Positions 35,070 through 44,530 of a DNA stretch of 64,000 nt are shown one piece after another. Origin of the DNA: Thiomonas sp. FB-Cd (GTDB taxonomy: Bacteria > Pseudomonadota > Gammaproteobacteria > Burkholderiales > Burkholderiaceae_C); contig NZ_JPOE01000005.1 in NCBI RefSeq assembly GCF_000733775.1, forward strand, positions 1 through 64,000, read 5' to 3'. The notes beneath the pieces are model-generated. The model was not told where the DNA came from and did no database searches. It saw nothing but the letters and a program-made list of their open reading frames with translations. How positions within the stretch are numbered: the stretch's first letter is position 1; each line of letters begins with the position of its first letter. The position numbers and the translations under genes were made by a program.

Positions 35070-35098
35070 ATTAGAACGACCCACCCCTGCCCTGTCAA
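35070..35098 (-). promoter_or_regulatory. sigma70 promoter of hupB
   Basis: On the minus strand, TTGACA, 17 bp, then TCTAAT. It overlaps the last codon of the upstream dehydrogenase gene, about 170 bp before the hupB start. The leader between them is untranslated as far as I can see. Confidence 0.7.
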
Positions 35099-36213
35099 TC
35101 GCGATTAGCCTTGCCAGCCGCTGTACGGATGACTTGCTCAATTGCCACCCCCATTTCCTGCGTCGAGCATACGCCGCCGAGATCGGGCGTGCGCGGAGCG
35201 CCGCTTGCGGGATCAAGCACGTGCTCAATGGCATCAATGATGACGTCATGCGCCTGCGTGTGGCCCAAAAAATCCAGCATCAGCGCAGCGCTCCAAATTT
35301 GTCCGATCGGGTTGGCGATCCCGCGTCCGGCAATGTCCGGGGCCGACCCATGCACGGGTTCGAACAGTGACGGGTAACGACGCTCTGGGTCCAGATTCGC
35401 AGAGGGCGCGATGCCCAGCGTGCCACACAGCGCGGGCGCCAAGTCGCTCAAGATGTCACCGAACAAATTGCTCCCGACGATCACGTCAAAGTCCTGCGGA
35501 CGCTGCACGAGACGCGCGCACAGCGCGTCAATGTGGAACTGATTCCAGCGCACGTCGGCATGCGCTTGCGCCACCGCGCGCACGCGTTCATCCCAGAATG
35601 GCATCGTGATGGAAATACCGTTCGATTTCGTGGCGGAGGTGAGCAATCGCCGCGGCCGACGCGCGGCCTGCGCGTATGCAAAGTGCAACACGCGATCCAC
35701 GCCAGTGCGTGTCATCACCGTTTCCTGAAGCGCCAATTCGCGCTCGGTACCGGCAAACATGCGCCCGCCAGCGTTGGAGTATTCGCCCTCCGTGTTCTCA
35801 CGCACGATGAGCAAATCGATGTCGCCAGGCTGCATGCCCGCGAGTGGCGAGCGCAGACCACGCATGAGGCGCGCCGGACGCAGGTTCACGTACTGATCAA
35901 ACTCGCGGCGGAACTGCAGCAGTGAACCCCAAAGCGAGACATGGTCGGGCACCTTTGCGGGCCACCCAACGGCTCCGAAGAAGATGGCATCGAAACCGGC
36001 CAATCGCTCCTTCCAATCCTCCGGAAGCATACGGCCGTGGCGCAGGTAATAGTCACAGGACGCGAAATCGAAGTGCCGTATATCAAGCGCAATCTCGAAA
36101 CGGCGAGCTGCCGCTTCCAGCGTGCGCAAACCCTCTGGCACGACCTCGCGGCCGATGCCATCGCCAGGAATCGCAGCAATACGCAAAGCGCGTTGCGACG
36201 GAGTGTTTGTCAT
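35095..36213 (-). CDS. ttuC: Tartrate dehydrogenase/D-malate dehydrogenase family protein
   Basis: 372 residues, isopropylmalate-dehydrogenase superfamily. Motifs: [32 protein letters not shown] (the family's serine-free active-site loop), ATKSNGI, and metal site [11 protein letters not shown] with [16 protein letters not shown]. The combination [13 protein letters not shown] is typical for TtuC-like tartrate/D-malate enzymes and not for LeuB. It oxidises and decarboxylates 2-hydroxy acids with NAD+. The start could be the GTG at 36231 (MKEATP) instead of the ATG at 36213. It follows pgsA by 22 bp. Confidence 0.82.
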   Translation of the reverse strand: MTNTPSQRALRIAAIPGDGIGREVVPEGLRTLEAAARRFEIALDIRHFDFASCDYYLRHGRMLPEDWKERLAGFDAIFFGAVGWPAKVPDHVSLWGSLLQFRREFDQYVNLRPARLMRGLRSPLAGMQPGDIDLLIVRENTEGEYSNAGGRMFAGTERELALQETVMTRTGVDRVLHFAYAQAARRPRRLLTSATKSNGISITMPFWDERVRAVAQAHADVRWNQFHIDALCARLVQRPQDFDVIVGSNLFGDILSDLAPALCGTLGIAPSANLDPERRYPSLFEPVHGSAPDIAGRGIANPIGQIWSAALMLDFLGHTQAHDVIIDAIEHVLDPASGAPRTPDLGGVCSTQEMGVAIEQVIRTAAGKANRD

Positions 36214-36235
36214 AGGAGTCGCTTCTTTCACCAGT

Positions 36236-36814
36236 TCATTCCGATAGCTTGATGCCAGTCAGCGCCAGTTTGAAGTAATACATCATCGACCAAAGCGTTA
36301 GCACGGCCGCAATGTCGAGCAGCCAAGTGCCCCACGCGGACGTGGACAGGAAGCCGAACAGGCGCCCGTCATACAAGAGAAAAGGAATGGCCACCATCTG
36401 GGTGGCCGTCTTGACCTTGCCCAACCAGTTCACCGCCACCGCGCGCGAGCGCCCGATGCGTGCCATCCACTCGCGCAGAGCAGAAATGGCGATCTCGCGG
36501 CCAATGATAATGAGAGCCACCAGCGCACCAATGCGCGACAGCTCCAGAAGCACCAGCAGCGCGGCGGAGACCATCAGCTTGTCAGCCACGGGATCGAGAA
36601 AAGCGCCGAAGGCCGAGGTTTGTTGCCAACGCCGCGCGAGGAAGCCATCGAACCAGTCCGTGATGGCGCTTAGGACAAACAGCACCGTGGCGACCAGGTT
36701 CTTTGCGGGCATCGATAGCCAAGGCTCGGGCAGGGCATACACACCAATGATGAGGGGAATAGCCGCCACCCGCAGCCAAGTCAGAAATGTCGGCACTGTC
36801 ATGGTGGAGCGCAT
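36236..36814 (-). CDS. pgsA: CDP-diacylglycerol-glycerol-3-phosphate 3-phosphatidyltransferase
   Basis: 192 residues with four to five membrane segments and the CDP-alcohol phosphotransferase motif D-G-x2-A-R-x8-G-x3-D-x3-D, seen as TDWFDGFLARRWQQTSAFGAFLDPVADK. It catalyses the committed step of phosphatidylglycerol synthesis in the inner membrane. The neighbours uvrC and pgsA are a common betaproteobacterial and gammaproteobacterial pair. Several starts are possible (36826, 36814, 36802); the one chosen has GAGTGA upstream. Confidence 0.92.
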   Translation of the reverse strand: MRSTMTVPTFLTWLRVAAIPLIIGVYALPEPWLSMPAKNLVATVLFVLSAITDWFDGFLARRWQQTSAFGAFLDPVADKLMVSAALLVLLELSRIGALVALIIIGREIAISALREWMARIGRSRAVAVNWLGKVKTATQMVAIPFLLYDGRLFGFLSTSAWGTWLLDIAAVLTLWSMMYYFKLALTGIKLSE

Positions 36815-36844
36815 TATTTCACTCACTCGGGCAACGCTGCCGGT

Positions 36845-38809
36845 TCAGTGCAAGGCCGCATAGATCGTCTGCGCCAGTTCGCGTGAAATGCCGTCCACCG
36901 TCATCATGTCCTCAACACTCGCCAAGCCAACGCCTCGCACTCCGCCAAAGCGCGCAAGCAGCCGCGCGCGACGCTTCGGTCCAATGCCGGGAATGTCCTC
37001 AAGCTTCGAGCCCCCAGTGCGCGCCTTGGCCCGCTGGGCGCGCATGCCGGTGATGGCAAAGCGGTGGGCCTCGTCGCGTATTTGCGCCACCAACAAGAGC
37101 GCTGGACTGTCCGGTGGCAGCGCCACCTTCGAACGGCCATCGGCAAACACAAGTTCTTCAAGCCCGACCTTTCGCCCCTCCCCTTTCTCCACGCCCACCA
37201 AGCGCGAGATATCCAGGCCCAGTTCCTCAAACACGTCGCGCGCTGCCGACACCTGGCCACGCCCCCCGTCAATCAACACGAGGTCGGGAAGGCGGGCATC
37301 CGCATCCTCGGCGAGCCGGACATAGCGACGTGCGAGGACCTGGCGCATGGCGGCATAGTCGTCACCGGGCGTGATGCCGTCGACCCTGAAACGCCGATAC
37401 TGCGACGGCTGCATGGCATGGTGCTCAAACACGACACATGACCCCTGCGCCGCTTCGCCCGCGGTGTGGCTGATGTCGAAGCACTCGACACGTATCGCCT
37501 CCAGGTTCTGCGTGTCCAGCCCCAGCACCTCGGCCAGCGCGCGGGTACGCTCGTGCTGGGCGCCCTTCTCGGCCAGCAACCGAGCCAGCGCCAGCTGCGC
37601 GCCCTGCTCCGCCATATCCAACCAGCGCCGGCGCGTTCCCCGTGGCGCCGTGATCAGCTGGCAATGCCGACCGCTGTGCTCCTGCAAAGCGGAAATGATT
37701 TCAGGGTCAATCGGCAGGCTGCTGATCACCACGGCCGGCAACGGCAAGTCCAAGTAGTGCTGGGCAATGAAGGCGTTGAGGACGGTTTCTCCGATTGGAT
37801 CGCCCACGGCTTGCAGGATATCGGGCTCGTGCAAGGCCTGAAGCCCCTTCGCATGGCTGGGGAAATAGGCTCGGTCGCCCAGGTGCCGACCGCCACGCAC
37901 CATCGCCAGATTCACGCAAACGTGACCCCCTCGCACGCCCACGGCCAAAATGTCCACATCCTGGTCGCTGTCGACCTCCATGCTCTGCTGGTGCAGAACG
38001 CGCGACAGGGCACTGATTTGGTTGCGTACAGCCGCGGCCTCTTCGAACCGCAATTGCAAGGCCAGTTCATGCATGCGTGCCTGCAGATCGCGTAATACCC
38101 CATCGTGCTCGCCGCGCAAAAAACGCTCGGCGGCACTCACGTCCGCGGCGTAGTCCTGCTGCGAAATGCGCCCGACGCAGGGCGCCGAGCAGCGGTGGAT
38201 CTGATGCAACAGGCACGGTCGGCTTCGGTTCGCAAATACCGTGTCCTCGCAGGTCCGCAGCAGGAAAATCTTTTGCAAAATGGCAATGCTCTCTTTCACA
38301 GCCCAGGCGCTGGGATAAGGCCCAAAATAGCTGTGCCTGCGATCCACCGCGCCGCGAAAGTAGCCCATGCGTGGAAAGGCATGCCCGGTCGTCAGCTTCA
38401 GGTATGGATAGGACTTGTCATCGCGAAACAGGATGTTGAATCGCGGGTGCTGGGTCTTGATCAGGTTGTTTTCCAGCAGCAACGCCTCTGCTTCGGAACC
38501 CGTCACCGTGGTTTCCATCCTTGCGATGCGCGAAACCATATGCCCGATCCGGCTGCCACCGTGCTCCCTTTGGAAATACGTGGACACCCGCTTTTTCAAA
38601 TCCCGTGCCTTGCCCACATAGAGCAGTGTGCCGTCAACCGAGAAGTATCGGTACACACCGGGCAGATGCGGCAATGCGGCGACTTGGCGAGCCAGGGCTG
38701 CAGCGTCGGCTGAAGCGCGCTGCAGCGAATCCTGCGGCACGGCCGTGTCAGCCGAAGGCTCACGCTTTGTAACCGGAGATGCGCGGTTGGAATCGTCTGT
38801 CGCAGCCAT
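36845..38809 (-). CDS. uvrC: Excinuclease ABC subunit C
   Basis: 654 residues. The GIY-YIG nuclease ([31 protein letters not shown]) cuts 3', the UVR motif helical segment is [17 protein letters not shown], the RNase H-like 5' nuclease contains [10 protein letters not shown] and [11 protein letters not shown], and tandem helix-hairpin-helix motifs end the protein ([22 protein letters not shown]). It makes both incisions in nucleotide excision repair. The N-terminus is longer than usual by about 40 low-complexity residues. It starts 10 bp after udg. Confidence 0.95.
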   Translation of the reverse strand: MAATDDSNRASPVTKREPSADTAVPQDSLQRASADAAALARQVAALPHLPGVYRYFSVDGTLLYVGKARDLKKRVSTYFQREHGGSRIGHMVSRIARMETTVTGSEAEALLLENNLIKTQHPRFNILFRDDKSYPYLKLTTGHAFPRMGYFRGAVDRRHSYFGPYPSAWAVKESIAILQKIFLLRTCEDTVFANRSRPCLLHQIHRCSAPCVGRISQQDYAADVSAAERFLRGEHDGVLRDLQARMHELALQLRFEEAAAVRNQISALSRVLHQQSMEVDSDQDVDILAVGVRGGHVCVNLAMVRGGRHLGDRAYFPSHAKGLQALHEPDILQAVGDPIGETVLNAFIAQHYLDLPLPAVVISSLPIDPEIISALQEHSGRHCQLITAPRGTRRRWLDMAEQGAQLALARLLAEKGAQHERTRALAEVLGLDTQNLEAIRVECFDISHTAGEAAQGSCVVFEHHAMQPSQYRRFRVDGITPGDDYAAMRQVLARRYVRLAEDADARLPDLVLIDGGRGQVSAARDVFEELGLDISRLVGVEKGEGRKVGLEELVFADGRSKVALPPDSPALLLVAQIRDEAHRFAITGMRAQRAKARTGGSKLEDIPGIGPKRRARLLARFGGVRGVGLASVEDMMTVDGISRELAQTIYAALH

Positions 38810-38819
38810 GCGGCCCACC

Positions 38820-39536
38820 CTAGCGCCCGAAACCCAAACCTGCACCCGCCTCAGCCGCCGCCTGCGCAAATACGGAGCGAAACATGGGCGCCGTCAAGCG
38901 TCCCGTGTTCTGGTTGTAGCGGCTGCAATGGTAGCTATCGTAAAGAATCAGACCGTCCAGTTCGTGTCGGGCCCCATGGCTAAAGCGGGCGGCCGAAGGT
39001 TTGTGACCCAAGGCCATCAGGACCGCACCGTGCCCGACCGTGCCAAGAGCCACGATGACCCGCAAATGCGGCATGGCTGCAAGCTCCGCACGCGCAAACA
39101 CGTTACATGTACGCACCTCAACCGGCAGCGGCTTGTTGTCCGGCGGAAGACACTTCACGCTGTTACAGATGCGGCAGCCCACCAGTTCCAACCCATCCTC
39201 TGCGGTGATGCTATGCGGCTCGTCCGTTACCGCCACCGGCGGATTGCGCCGCGCCAGACCCAGCTCCGTGAGCGTTCCGTACAGCAGCGGCCCGGCGCCA
39301 TCGCCCGTGAACGGCCGGTTACTGGCGTTGGCTCCATGCAAACCCGGAGCAAGGCCCACGATCAGCAAGGGAGCAGAAATCGGGCCAAATGAGGGAACGG
39401 GCAGACACGCATAAGAGGGGTGGCGCGCACGCACAGCGTCGCGATAATCTGCCAAGCGTGCGCAACGGCGACAATGCGCGTCGTACACCAAACCATCCGA
39501 AACTGCGGCGCTTGCGCCACCTTGCTGATGAATCAT
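38820..39536 (-). CDS. Type 5 uracil-DNA glycosylase (UdgB)
   Basis: 238 residues. Motif A is [22 protein letters not shown] and motif B is [14 protein letters not shown], both typical of family 5 Fe-S UDGs. Cysteines at [13 protein letters not shown] and CNVF provide the iron-sulphur cluster. It removes uracil and some other deaminated bases from DNA. The start overlaps the divergent earP start by 9 bp, so the true start may be slightly downstream. It probably heads the udg-uvrC-pgsA-ttuC run. Confidence 0.85.
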   Translation of the reverse strand: MIHQQGGASAAVSDGLVYDAHCRRCARLADYRDAVRARHPSYACLPVPSFGPISAPLLIVGLAPGLHGANASNRPFTGDGAGPLLYGTLTELGLARRNPPVAVTDEPHSITAEDGLELVGCRICNSVKCLPPDNKPLPVEVRTCNVFARAELAAMPHLRVIVALGTVGHGAVLMALGHKPSAARFSHGARHELDGLILYDSYHCSRYNQNTGRLTAPMFRSVFAQAAAEAGAGLGFGR

Positions 39537-40687
39537 CGGGAAACCTGGGATCTGTTCTGTCATGTCGTGGACAACTTCGGCGACATCGGCGTGGGCTGGC
39601 GCCTTGCGCGCCAACTCGCGCATGAGCACGGCCGCAACGTGCGGCTGTTCGTCGATGATTTGAACACGTACCGCCTCATCTGCCCTCAGATCAACCCGCG
39701 GCTTGCGCAGCAAAGCGTAGACGGCGTGCAAGTCTTCTCCTGGAGCAGACAGCTCCAACTCGAACCTGGCGACGTGGTCGTTGAACTGTTCGGCTGCAGG
39801 CTTGCCCCACCCTACGTCGAGCGCGCCCAGCAACGCGGCCCTGGCAGGGTACGCTGGATCAATTTGGAGCATCTCAGCGCGGAGCAGTGGGTTGAAGGCA
39901 GTCATCTCAGACCCTCACCACAACCCGGTGGCATCAGCAAGCTGTTTTTTTTCCCCGGCTTTACACCCGCCACGGGTGGCCTCATCCGGGAGGCTGATTT
40001 GCTGACCCGGCGCGACGCCTGGCAGGCCATGCCCGCAGCGCGACGCATCGCCTTGCGGTCATTGAACCTCCCACCTCCACCGGAGCATGCCCTCACCGTA
40101 TTGCTGTTCAGCTATGCGCGCGACCGGCTGGAGTCGTGGCTCCAGAGCCTCGCCGCAGACGATCGGCCGACAATGCTGTGGATCTGCCCTGGTCCGATTC
40201 TGAGTGCGGTCAACGACTGGCTTCACATGGAACTGCTCATGGGGCAGACCACAGTGCGCGGAAGCCTCACCCTGTGCTCGCTGCCCTACGTGCCGCAGGA
40301 GCGTTTCGACGAACTCCTTTGGGCTGCCGACATCTGCATCGTCCGCGGGGAGGATTCGTTTGTACGTGCGCAATGGGCGGCGCGACCCATGGTTTGGCAC
40401 ATCTACCCCCAGCACGATGATGCGCATGACAAGAAGCTTGGCGCCTTTATGGATCTTTACCTGAAGGATGCCCCCCCGAGGTCCGCGACACCGTGACCCC
40501 GTTATGGACGGCGTGGAACAAAGGGCTCGACCTCGAAAGCGCATGGTCCGAATTCATCGCCGCCCTACCTCAACTGCGGCGCCACGCCCATCGCTGGTGC
40601 AACCACCTGGCCGCCCAGCCTGATCTCGCTCATCAGCTGATTGCCGCCGGGCGCGTCGAGCAAAGCAGCCCCGCGCCGCTCCTGTAG
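39528..40687 (+). pseudogene. earP: EF-P arginine rhamnosyltransferase EarP, frameshift near 40,470
   Basis: The family N-terminus WDLFCHVVDNFGDIGVGWRLARQLA and the C-terminal catalytic part SLPYVPQERFDELLWAADICIVRGEDSFVRAQWAARPMVWHIYPQHDDAH are both present. The read frame ends at 40,496 after DAPPRSATP. Adding one C to (or removing two from) the seven-C run at 40471-40477 restores PEVRDTVTPLWTAWNKG and the last 60 residues to a stop at 40,687. EarP transfers rhamnose to Arg32 of EF-P. The frameshift is either real, phase-variable or an error; the intact efp gene 100 bp downstream argues that function is maintained. Confidence 0.88.
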
Positions 40688-40788
40688 GCGTCTTTAGCCG
40701 CAGTTGGACCAACCACGGTCGGCAGTTGCCTCCAGCCCCGGCTAAAATGGCGTGTTGACTTTCCAACAGACACCTTTTCACCCGATTT

Positions 40789-41343
40789 ATGAAACTCGCT
40801 CAAGAAATCCGCGCCGGCAATGTCATCATGGTGGGCAAGGACCCCATGGTGGTGCAGAAGACCGAATACAGCCGGGGAGGCCGCAATGCCGCCACCGTGA
40901 AAATGAAACTCAAGAACCTGCTGACGAGTGGCGGTACTGAGGTGGTCTACAAAGCCGATGACAAGCTGGATCCGATCGTGCTCGACCGCAAAGAATGCAG
41001 CTACTCCTACTTCGCCGACCCGATGTATGTCTTCATGGACACGGAGTACAACCAGTACGAAGTGGAGAAGGACAACCTGGGCGATGCGCTCGACTATTTG
41101 GAAGACGGCATGCAGGTCGAGGTCGTCTTCTATGACGGAAAGGCCATTTCCGTTGAAATGCCGAACAGCGTCGTGCGCGAGGTCATCTACACGGAACCGG
41201 CGGTGAAGGGGGACACGTCTGGCAAGGTCCTCAAGCCCGCCAAGATTTCGACCGGCGCCGAAATTCCCGTTCCCATTTTCGTGGCCATCGGGGACAAGAT
41301 TGAAATCGACACGCGCACCGGGGAATACAAGGGCCGCGTTTGA
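40789..41343 (+). CDS. efp: Elongation factor P, Arg32 type
   Basis: 184 residues, three β-barrel domains. The loop that reaches the peptidyl transferase centre carries YSRGGRN with Arg at residue 32, the substrate of EarP-mediated rhamnosylation. This replaces the lysine of EpmA/EpmB species. It rescues ribosomes stalled at polyproline. A TAAAAT at 40743-40748 may be the -10 of its promoter. It is adjacent to earP as in other betaproteobacteria. Confidence 0.95.
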   Translation: MKLAQEIRAGNVIMVGKDPMVVQKTEYSRGGRNAATVKMKLKNLLTSGGTEVVYKADDKLDPIVLDRKECSYSYFADPMYVFMDTEYNQYEVEKDNLGDALDYLEDGMQVEVVFYDGKAISVEMPNSVVREVIYTEPAVKGDTSGKVLKPAKISTGAEIPVPIFVAIGDKIEIDTRTGEYKGRV

Positions 41344-41978
41344 TGCCCTGTTGCAATGCCGTGCGGCCCAGCATTGCCAAGGTCGCGACGGGTAGGTGAA
41401 CTGACCTGCCCCGTCTTAGTACCGCGCCGATATAGAAGAGGCTCCCGCCTCCTTGGAGATTGCCGTTGTGGCCTGCAGGCCACAACGGCGGCCAAACTTG
41501 GCGAGTGAAAAGTCTCCCCTGAGATGGGGCGTGCCGTATCTCGTTGTCGTCTCGCCGTCCACGGGCAATGTACTGACGGGCCTGACGCGGCCCCACCCAA
41601 TATAGCCTGATCGTTCGGCCTGCTTGGCTGCGCAACCGCGTGAGGCCGTTGCAGGAGATCCCACGTTCCACAGCTATGCGCACACACTCCCGGCTGAAAG
41701 CGTCCCCGCGATCTGAGAGCTGATCGCCCCTGGGACAGACCGCGCCGAATGCCCAGACAACTCCTCAAACTCATCGCCAGGGATTCACGAGTCCTCCCGG
41801 AGCACGACGAGGATGCCGCGATGTCTCCCCCACGTGCCCTGTTGTCGAAATTTGACGCCGAAGCATAACGTTTGTCGGCCGATTCCTACCTTTCATCGGA
41901 CGGTCCTTGCTCCAAGATGCATTAACACCCAACATCCAAGGGAAGAGGTTTCCTGTGCACATTCATCATCTCGAGCGC
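41344..41978. other. Intergenic between efp and the pilin operon
   Basis: 635 bp. It holds a weak hairpin GCAATGC/GCATTGC just after efp (41353-41377) and the 28-bp palindrome at 41462-41489. Open frames on the minus strand (41231-41683 and others) are arginine-rich and overlap efp; I do not support them. A remnant of a mobile sequence is possible. The promoter for the pilin operon should lie in the last 100 bp. Confidence 0.4.
41462..41489. repeat. Perfect 28-bp palindrome
   Basis: Arms of 14 bp with no loop, centred on CTGCAG (left arm GCCGTTGTGGCCTG). It has no U-tract and is not at the end of a gene. It could be a protein-binding or replication-related site. Confidence 0.6.
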
Positions 41979-42458
41979 ATGACTAAGACCGTGAGAAAGA
42001 GGGGTTTCACCCTGATTGAGCTCCTCGTCGTCATTGCAATTGCCGCCATTTTGTTAGCGATTGCACTTCCCAATCTTCAGCCGCAGGTTGCGTCGGCCAA
42101 CGCCAAGTCCGTCGCCACCAAGATGGCCGATGCCCTGCAGTTCGCCAGGCAGTACGCCCTGAACACGTCGACTCTTGTCACGTACACACCGAATGGGTGC
42201 AGCTATTCGGTCGCAACACCGCAAGGGGTTCAGCTTCTCGCCGGGCCGAGCAGCATCCCTTCAGGCGTCGCTTGCCAGCCTATGGGGCAAGTGCTCTTCT
42301 TCCTCGGGGATGGGTCCGTCGCCCTGTGTTCGCAAGGCACGCAGGGTCTGTCTTGTAACGCGCCGACAGGCACCATCAGTTCCGCCGTCGCCGGTGGCGG
42401 CAGCACATGGCAGATCTCCGTTTCGCCTGGAGGCGTCATCTCGACGAGCGTTTTATGA
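41979..42458 (+). CDS. fimT: Type IV pilus minor pilin FimT/GspH-like
   Basis: 159 residues. The prepilin peptidase site RKRG^FTLIELL lies after a basic 8-residue leader, followed by the hydrophobic stretch VVIAIAAILLAIALPNL. The GspH/FimT-type C-terminal β-domain contains two cysteine pairs. Expected to form the pilus-tip priming complex with PilV, PilW, PilX and PilY1. Stop overlaps pilV (ATGA). Confidence 0.85.
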   Translation: MTKTVRKRGFTLIELLVVIAIAAILLAIALPNLQPQVASANAKSVATKMADALQFARQYALNTSTLVTYTPNGCSYSVATPQGVQLLAGPSSIPSGVACQPMGQVLFFLGDGSVALCSQGTQGLSCNAPTGTISSAVAGGGSTWQISVSPGGVISTSVL

Positions 42459-42949
42459 ACCATCCTCCGCCCCTCGTGACCATGGCGCACGCGACCAAGA
42501 AAGAACCCTGGGCAGCATGCAGGCAACGCGGCCTCACACTTCTTGAAGTGCTGGTCGCCATGCTCGTTTTTTTGGTCGCGGCAAGCGCCCTCGTGCTTCT
42601 CATCAACAATGCCTACATAGCCAATGCGCAGGCCTTGCGCACATTCTCGGCGACGACTACGGCGCAAAGCCTCATTGCCACGATCGAGGGTGACCCGGCC
42701 GATCTGGGAAGCCTCAACGGCATCCAACTCGGCTCAAGCGGCGCGAGTGCATCGACAGCTCCGCAAGTCATTCAGACATGGTGGACTGCGCAGACCCAGG
42801 CATACCCGGATTTGAGCAGTGTGGGACTGACGACCAACCCGACGACCTGCAATTCCACAGCACCGTGCCAGATCACCGCGGTTATCGCGGTCAAATCGGC
42901 CTTTGGCGGGAGCATCCAGCACACATTCATTCTGCAGGACGGATTTTGA
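42455..42949 (+). CDS. pilV: Type IV pilus minor pilin PilV
   Basis: 164 residues. Prepilin site RQRG^LTLLEVLVAM, then a hydrophobic segment FLVAASALVLLINNA, and a small globular part with CNSTAPC. The typical PilV signature is LTLLEVLVA. It joins the tip complex. Overlaps fimT by 4 bp and is followed by pilW after 1 bp. Confidence 0.85.
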   Translation: MNHPPPLVTMAHATKKEPWAACRQRGLTLLEVLVAMLVFLVAASALVLLINNAYIANAQALRTFSATTTAQSLIATIEGDPADLGSLNGIQLGSSGASASTAPQVIQTWWTAQTQAYPDLSSVGLTTNPTTCNSTAPCQITAVIAVKSAFGGSIQHTFILQDGF

Positions 42950-42950
42950 G

Positions 42951-44111
42951 ATGCGACGCCTCCAAGGTTTCACCCTGATCGAACTTCTGGTTGGTTTGGC
43001 CCTCGCAACATTGCTCGGTCTGCTTATTTTCATTTCATTCACGAGCCTCGAATCCAACGGCATACGTGGTAGTGACACCGCACAGCTGCAGACCAACGCG
43101 CGTGTAAGCATGACGCTGCTGTCTGACGACATTGCGCGAGCCGGATTCATGATGAACGGCCCTTCGGGGCAAAGCCGGTGCGCCCGGCTCCTGACCTACA
43201 ACAGTAATCTCAATACCACGCAGATGACCAATCAGTGGCCTCTCTCCGCCACTGTTGAAACAACGGCAGGCTTGGTCCCGGGAACGCCGTCGACCGCGTT
43301 CAACTACGCCGCCCCCGGTGGTGCCGCGACGGATGCGATCTCGATCTTTTACGCCTCCGGTTTTGGACTGGCCAATCAAGCCATGCCCGGCGGCGTGCGC
43401 GTCGTCAAAGCCACCAACGGAACCCTGGTAAACGCTGCACTCTTTGTCGCGAATACGTCAGCGTTCAATGTCGGCGACGTGGACATCGTGGTGCTGCCAG
43501 CGCGCAACCTGTGCATCCGCTTCCAGGTCACCGGCACTGGAGGAGCGGCGAACAACATCGTCCACAACTCAGGAAAGAGTCCCATCAACCCTCCAAACGG
43601 CTTCACTGGCGTGTCGAGTCTCGCCAATCCCCCAATCAGTCCAGCACTTACCACGGCTGATCTTGCTCAAGCCTATGTCCAGAATTTTGGCCAAAGCCAG
43701 GGCGCCACGGGACCTATTCTGGTCACCTACAGCGTGCGGCCTGATCCGAATTCCGCCACGACCCCTGACCTCTGGCGAACCGTCGTCAACGCCACCGGCC
43801 AAATCGTCAGCGACGCGCCCATTGCCAAAAACGTGGTTTTGTTGCATGCGCTGTTCGCACCCGTCGTCAACGGACAACTTCAGGGATTTGTACCTTGGTC
43901 GTCGATTGTTTCGAGCAACCAGCAGGGACAAGTTGGCGCCGTGCAGTTTGCCTATGTCGTGCGCAAGCCCAACACCGCATCGCGTACGAACAACCCCGCC
44001 ACGCTTGCCGTGCTGGACGAAACATTCACACCGGCTTCCGGAAATCTTTATCAATATCAGGTTTTCTCACAGACCGTTTACCTGCGTAACGTGGCATGGA
44101 ACCAATCATAA
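42951..44111 (+). CDS. pilW: Type IV pilus minor pilin PilW
   Basis: 386 residues. Prepilin site LQG^FTLIELLVGLALATLLGLLIF, then a long β-rich domain ending with NLYQYQVFSQTVYLRNVAWN, a typical PilW end. It starts immediately after pilV. The pilX start lies 16 bp before its stop. Confidence 0.87.
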   Translation: MRRLQGFTLIELLVGLALATLLGLLIFISFTSLESNGIRGSDTAQLQTNARVSMTLLSDDIARAGFMMNGPSGQSRCARLLTYNSNLNTTQMTNQWPLSATVETTAGLVPGTPSTAFNYAAPGGAATDAISIFYASGFGLANQAMPGGVRVVKATNGTLVNAALFVANTSAFNVGDVDIVVLPARNLCIRFQVTGTGGAANNIVHNSGKSPINPPNGFTGVSSLANPPISPALTTADLAQAYVQNFGQSQGATGPILVTYSVRPDPNSATTPDLWRTVVNATGQIVSDAPIAKNVVLLHALFAPVVNGQLQGFVPWSSIVSSNQQGQVGAVQFAYVVRKPNTASRTNNPATLAVLDETFTPASGNLYQYQVFSQTVYLRNVAWNQS

Positions 44112-44530
44112 AGGCGCGTCGTCAGCGCGGAGCGGCGCTCTTGATCGTCATCGCGCTGTTCCTCATCATTTTGCCCGTCGCCTTGCTGGCGATTTTTGGC
44201 CGGACGCTTCAAAACGACACATTCTCGGGCTCCTATCTATGGCGAGCCCAGGCGCGGGATGCGGCGAATGCGGCGATGGCGACATTGCGCGCCAACATCG
44301 CGCAGTCGATTGGTCAGAATAGCCTGCTGGAATATCAGCCTACCCCACCGCCTTGGTATATCGGCAACGCCCAAAGCCAGCAGCCGAACTCGCCATATTA
44401 CGTGGTGCCGAGTTCGGCCAGCTTCTGGTCGACCTGCCAATCTCAAAAGCTTTGCAATGCGACGACGGTGACGCTGCCCAACGGCACGGGCAGGACGCAA
44501 TTCCAGGTTCTGCAACTAGTGACTCCGACC

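Noticed and set aside
39537..39905. N-terminal extension of the uracil-DNA glycosylase
   Set aside because: The extension lies entirely over the divergent earP gene, which has strong family identity.
41187..41774. Minus-strand open frames between efp and fimT
   Set aside because: They overlap efp, are arginine-rich, lack ribosome binding sites and contain the palindrome.
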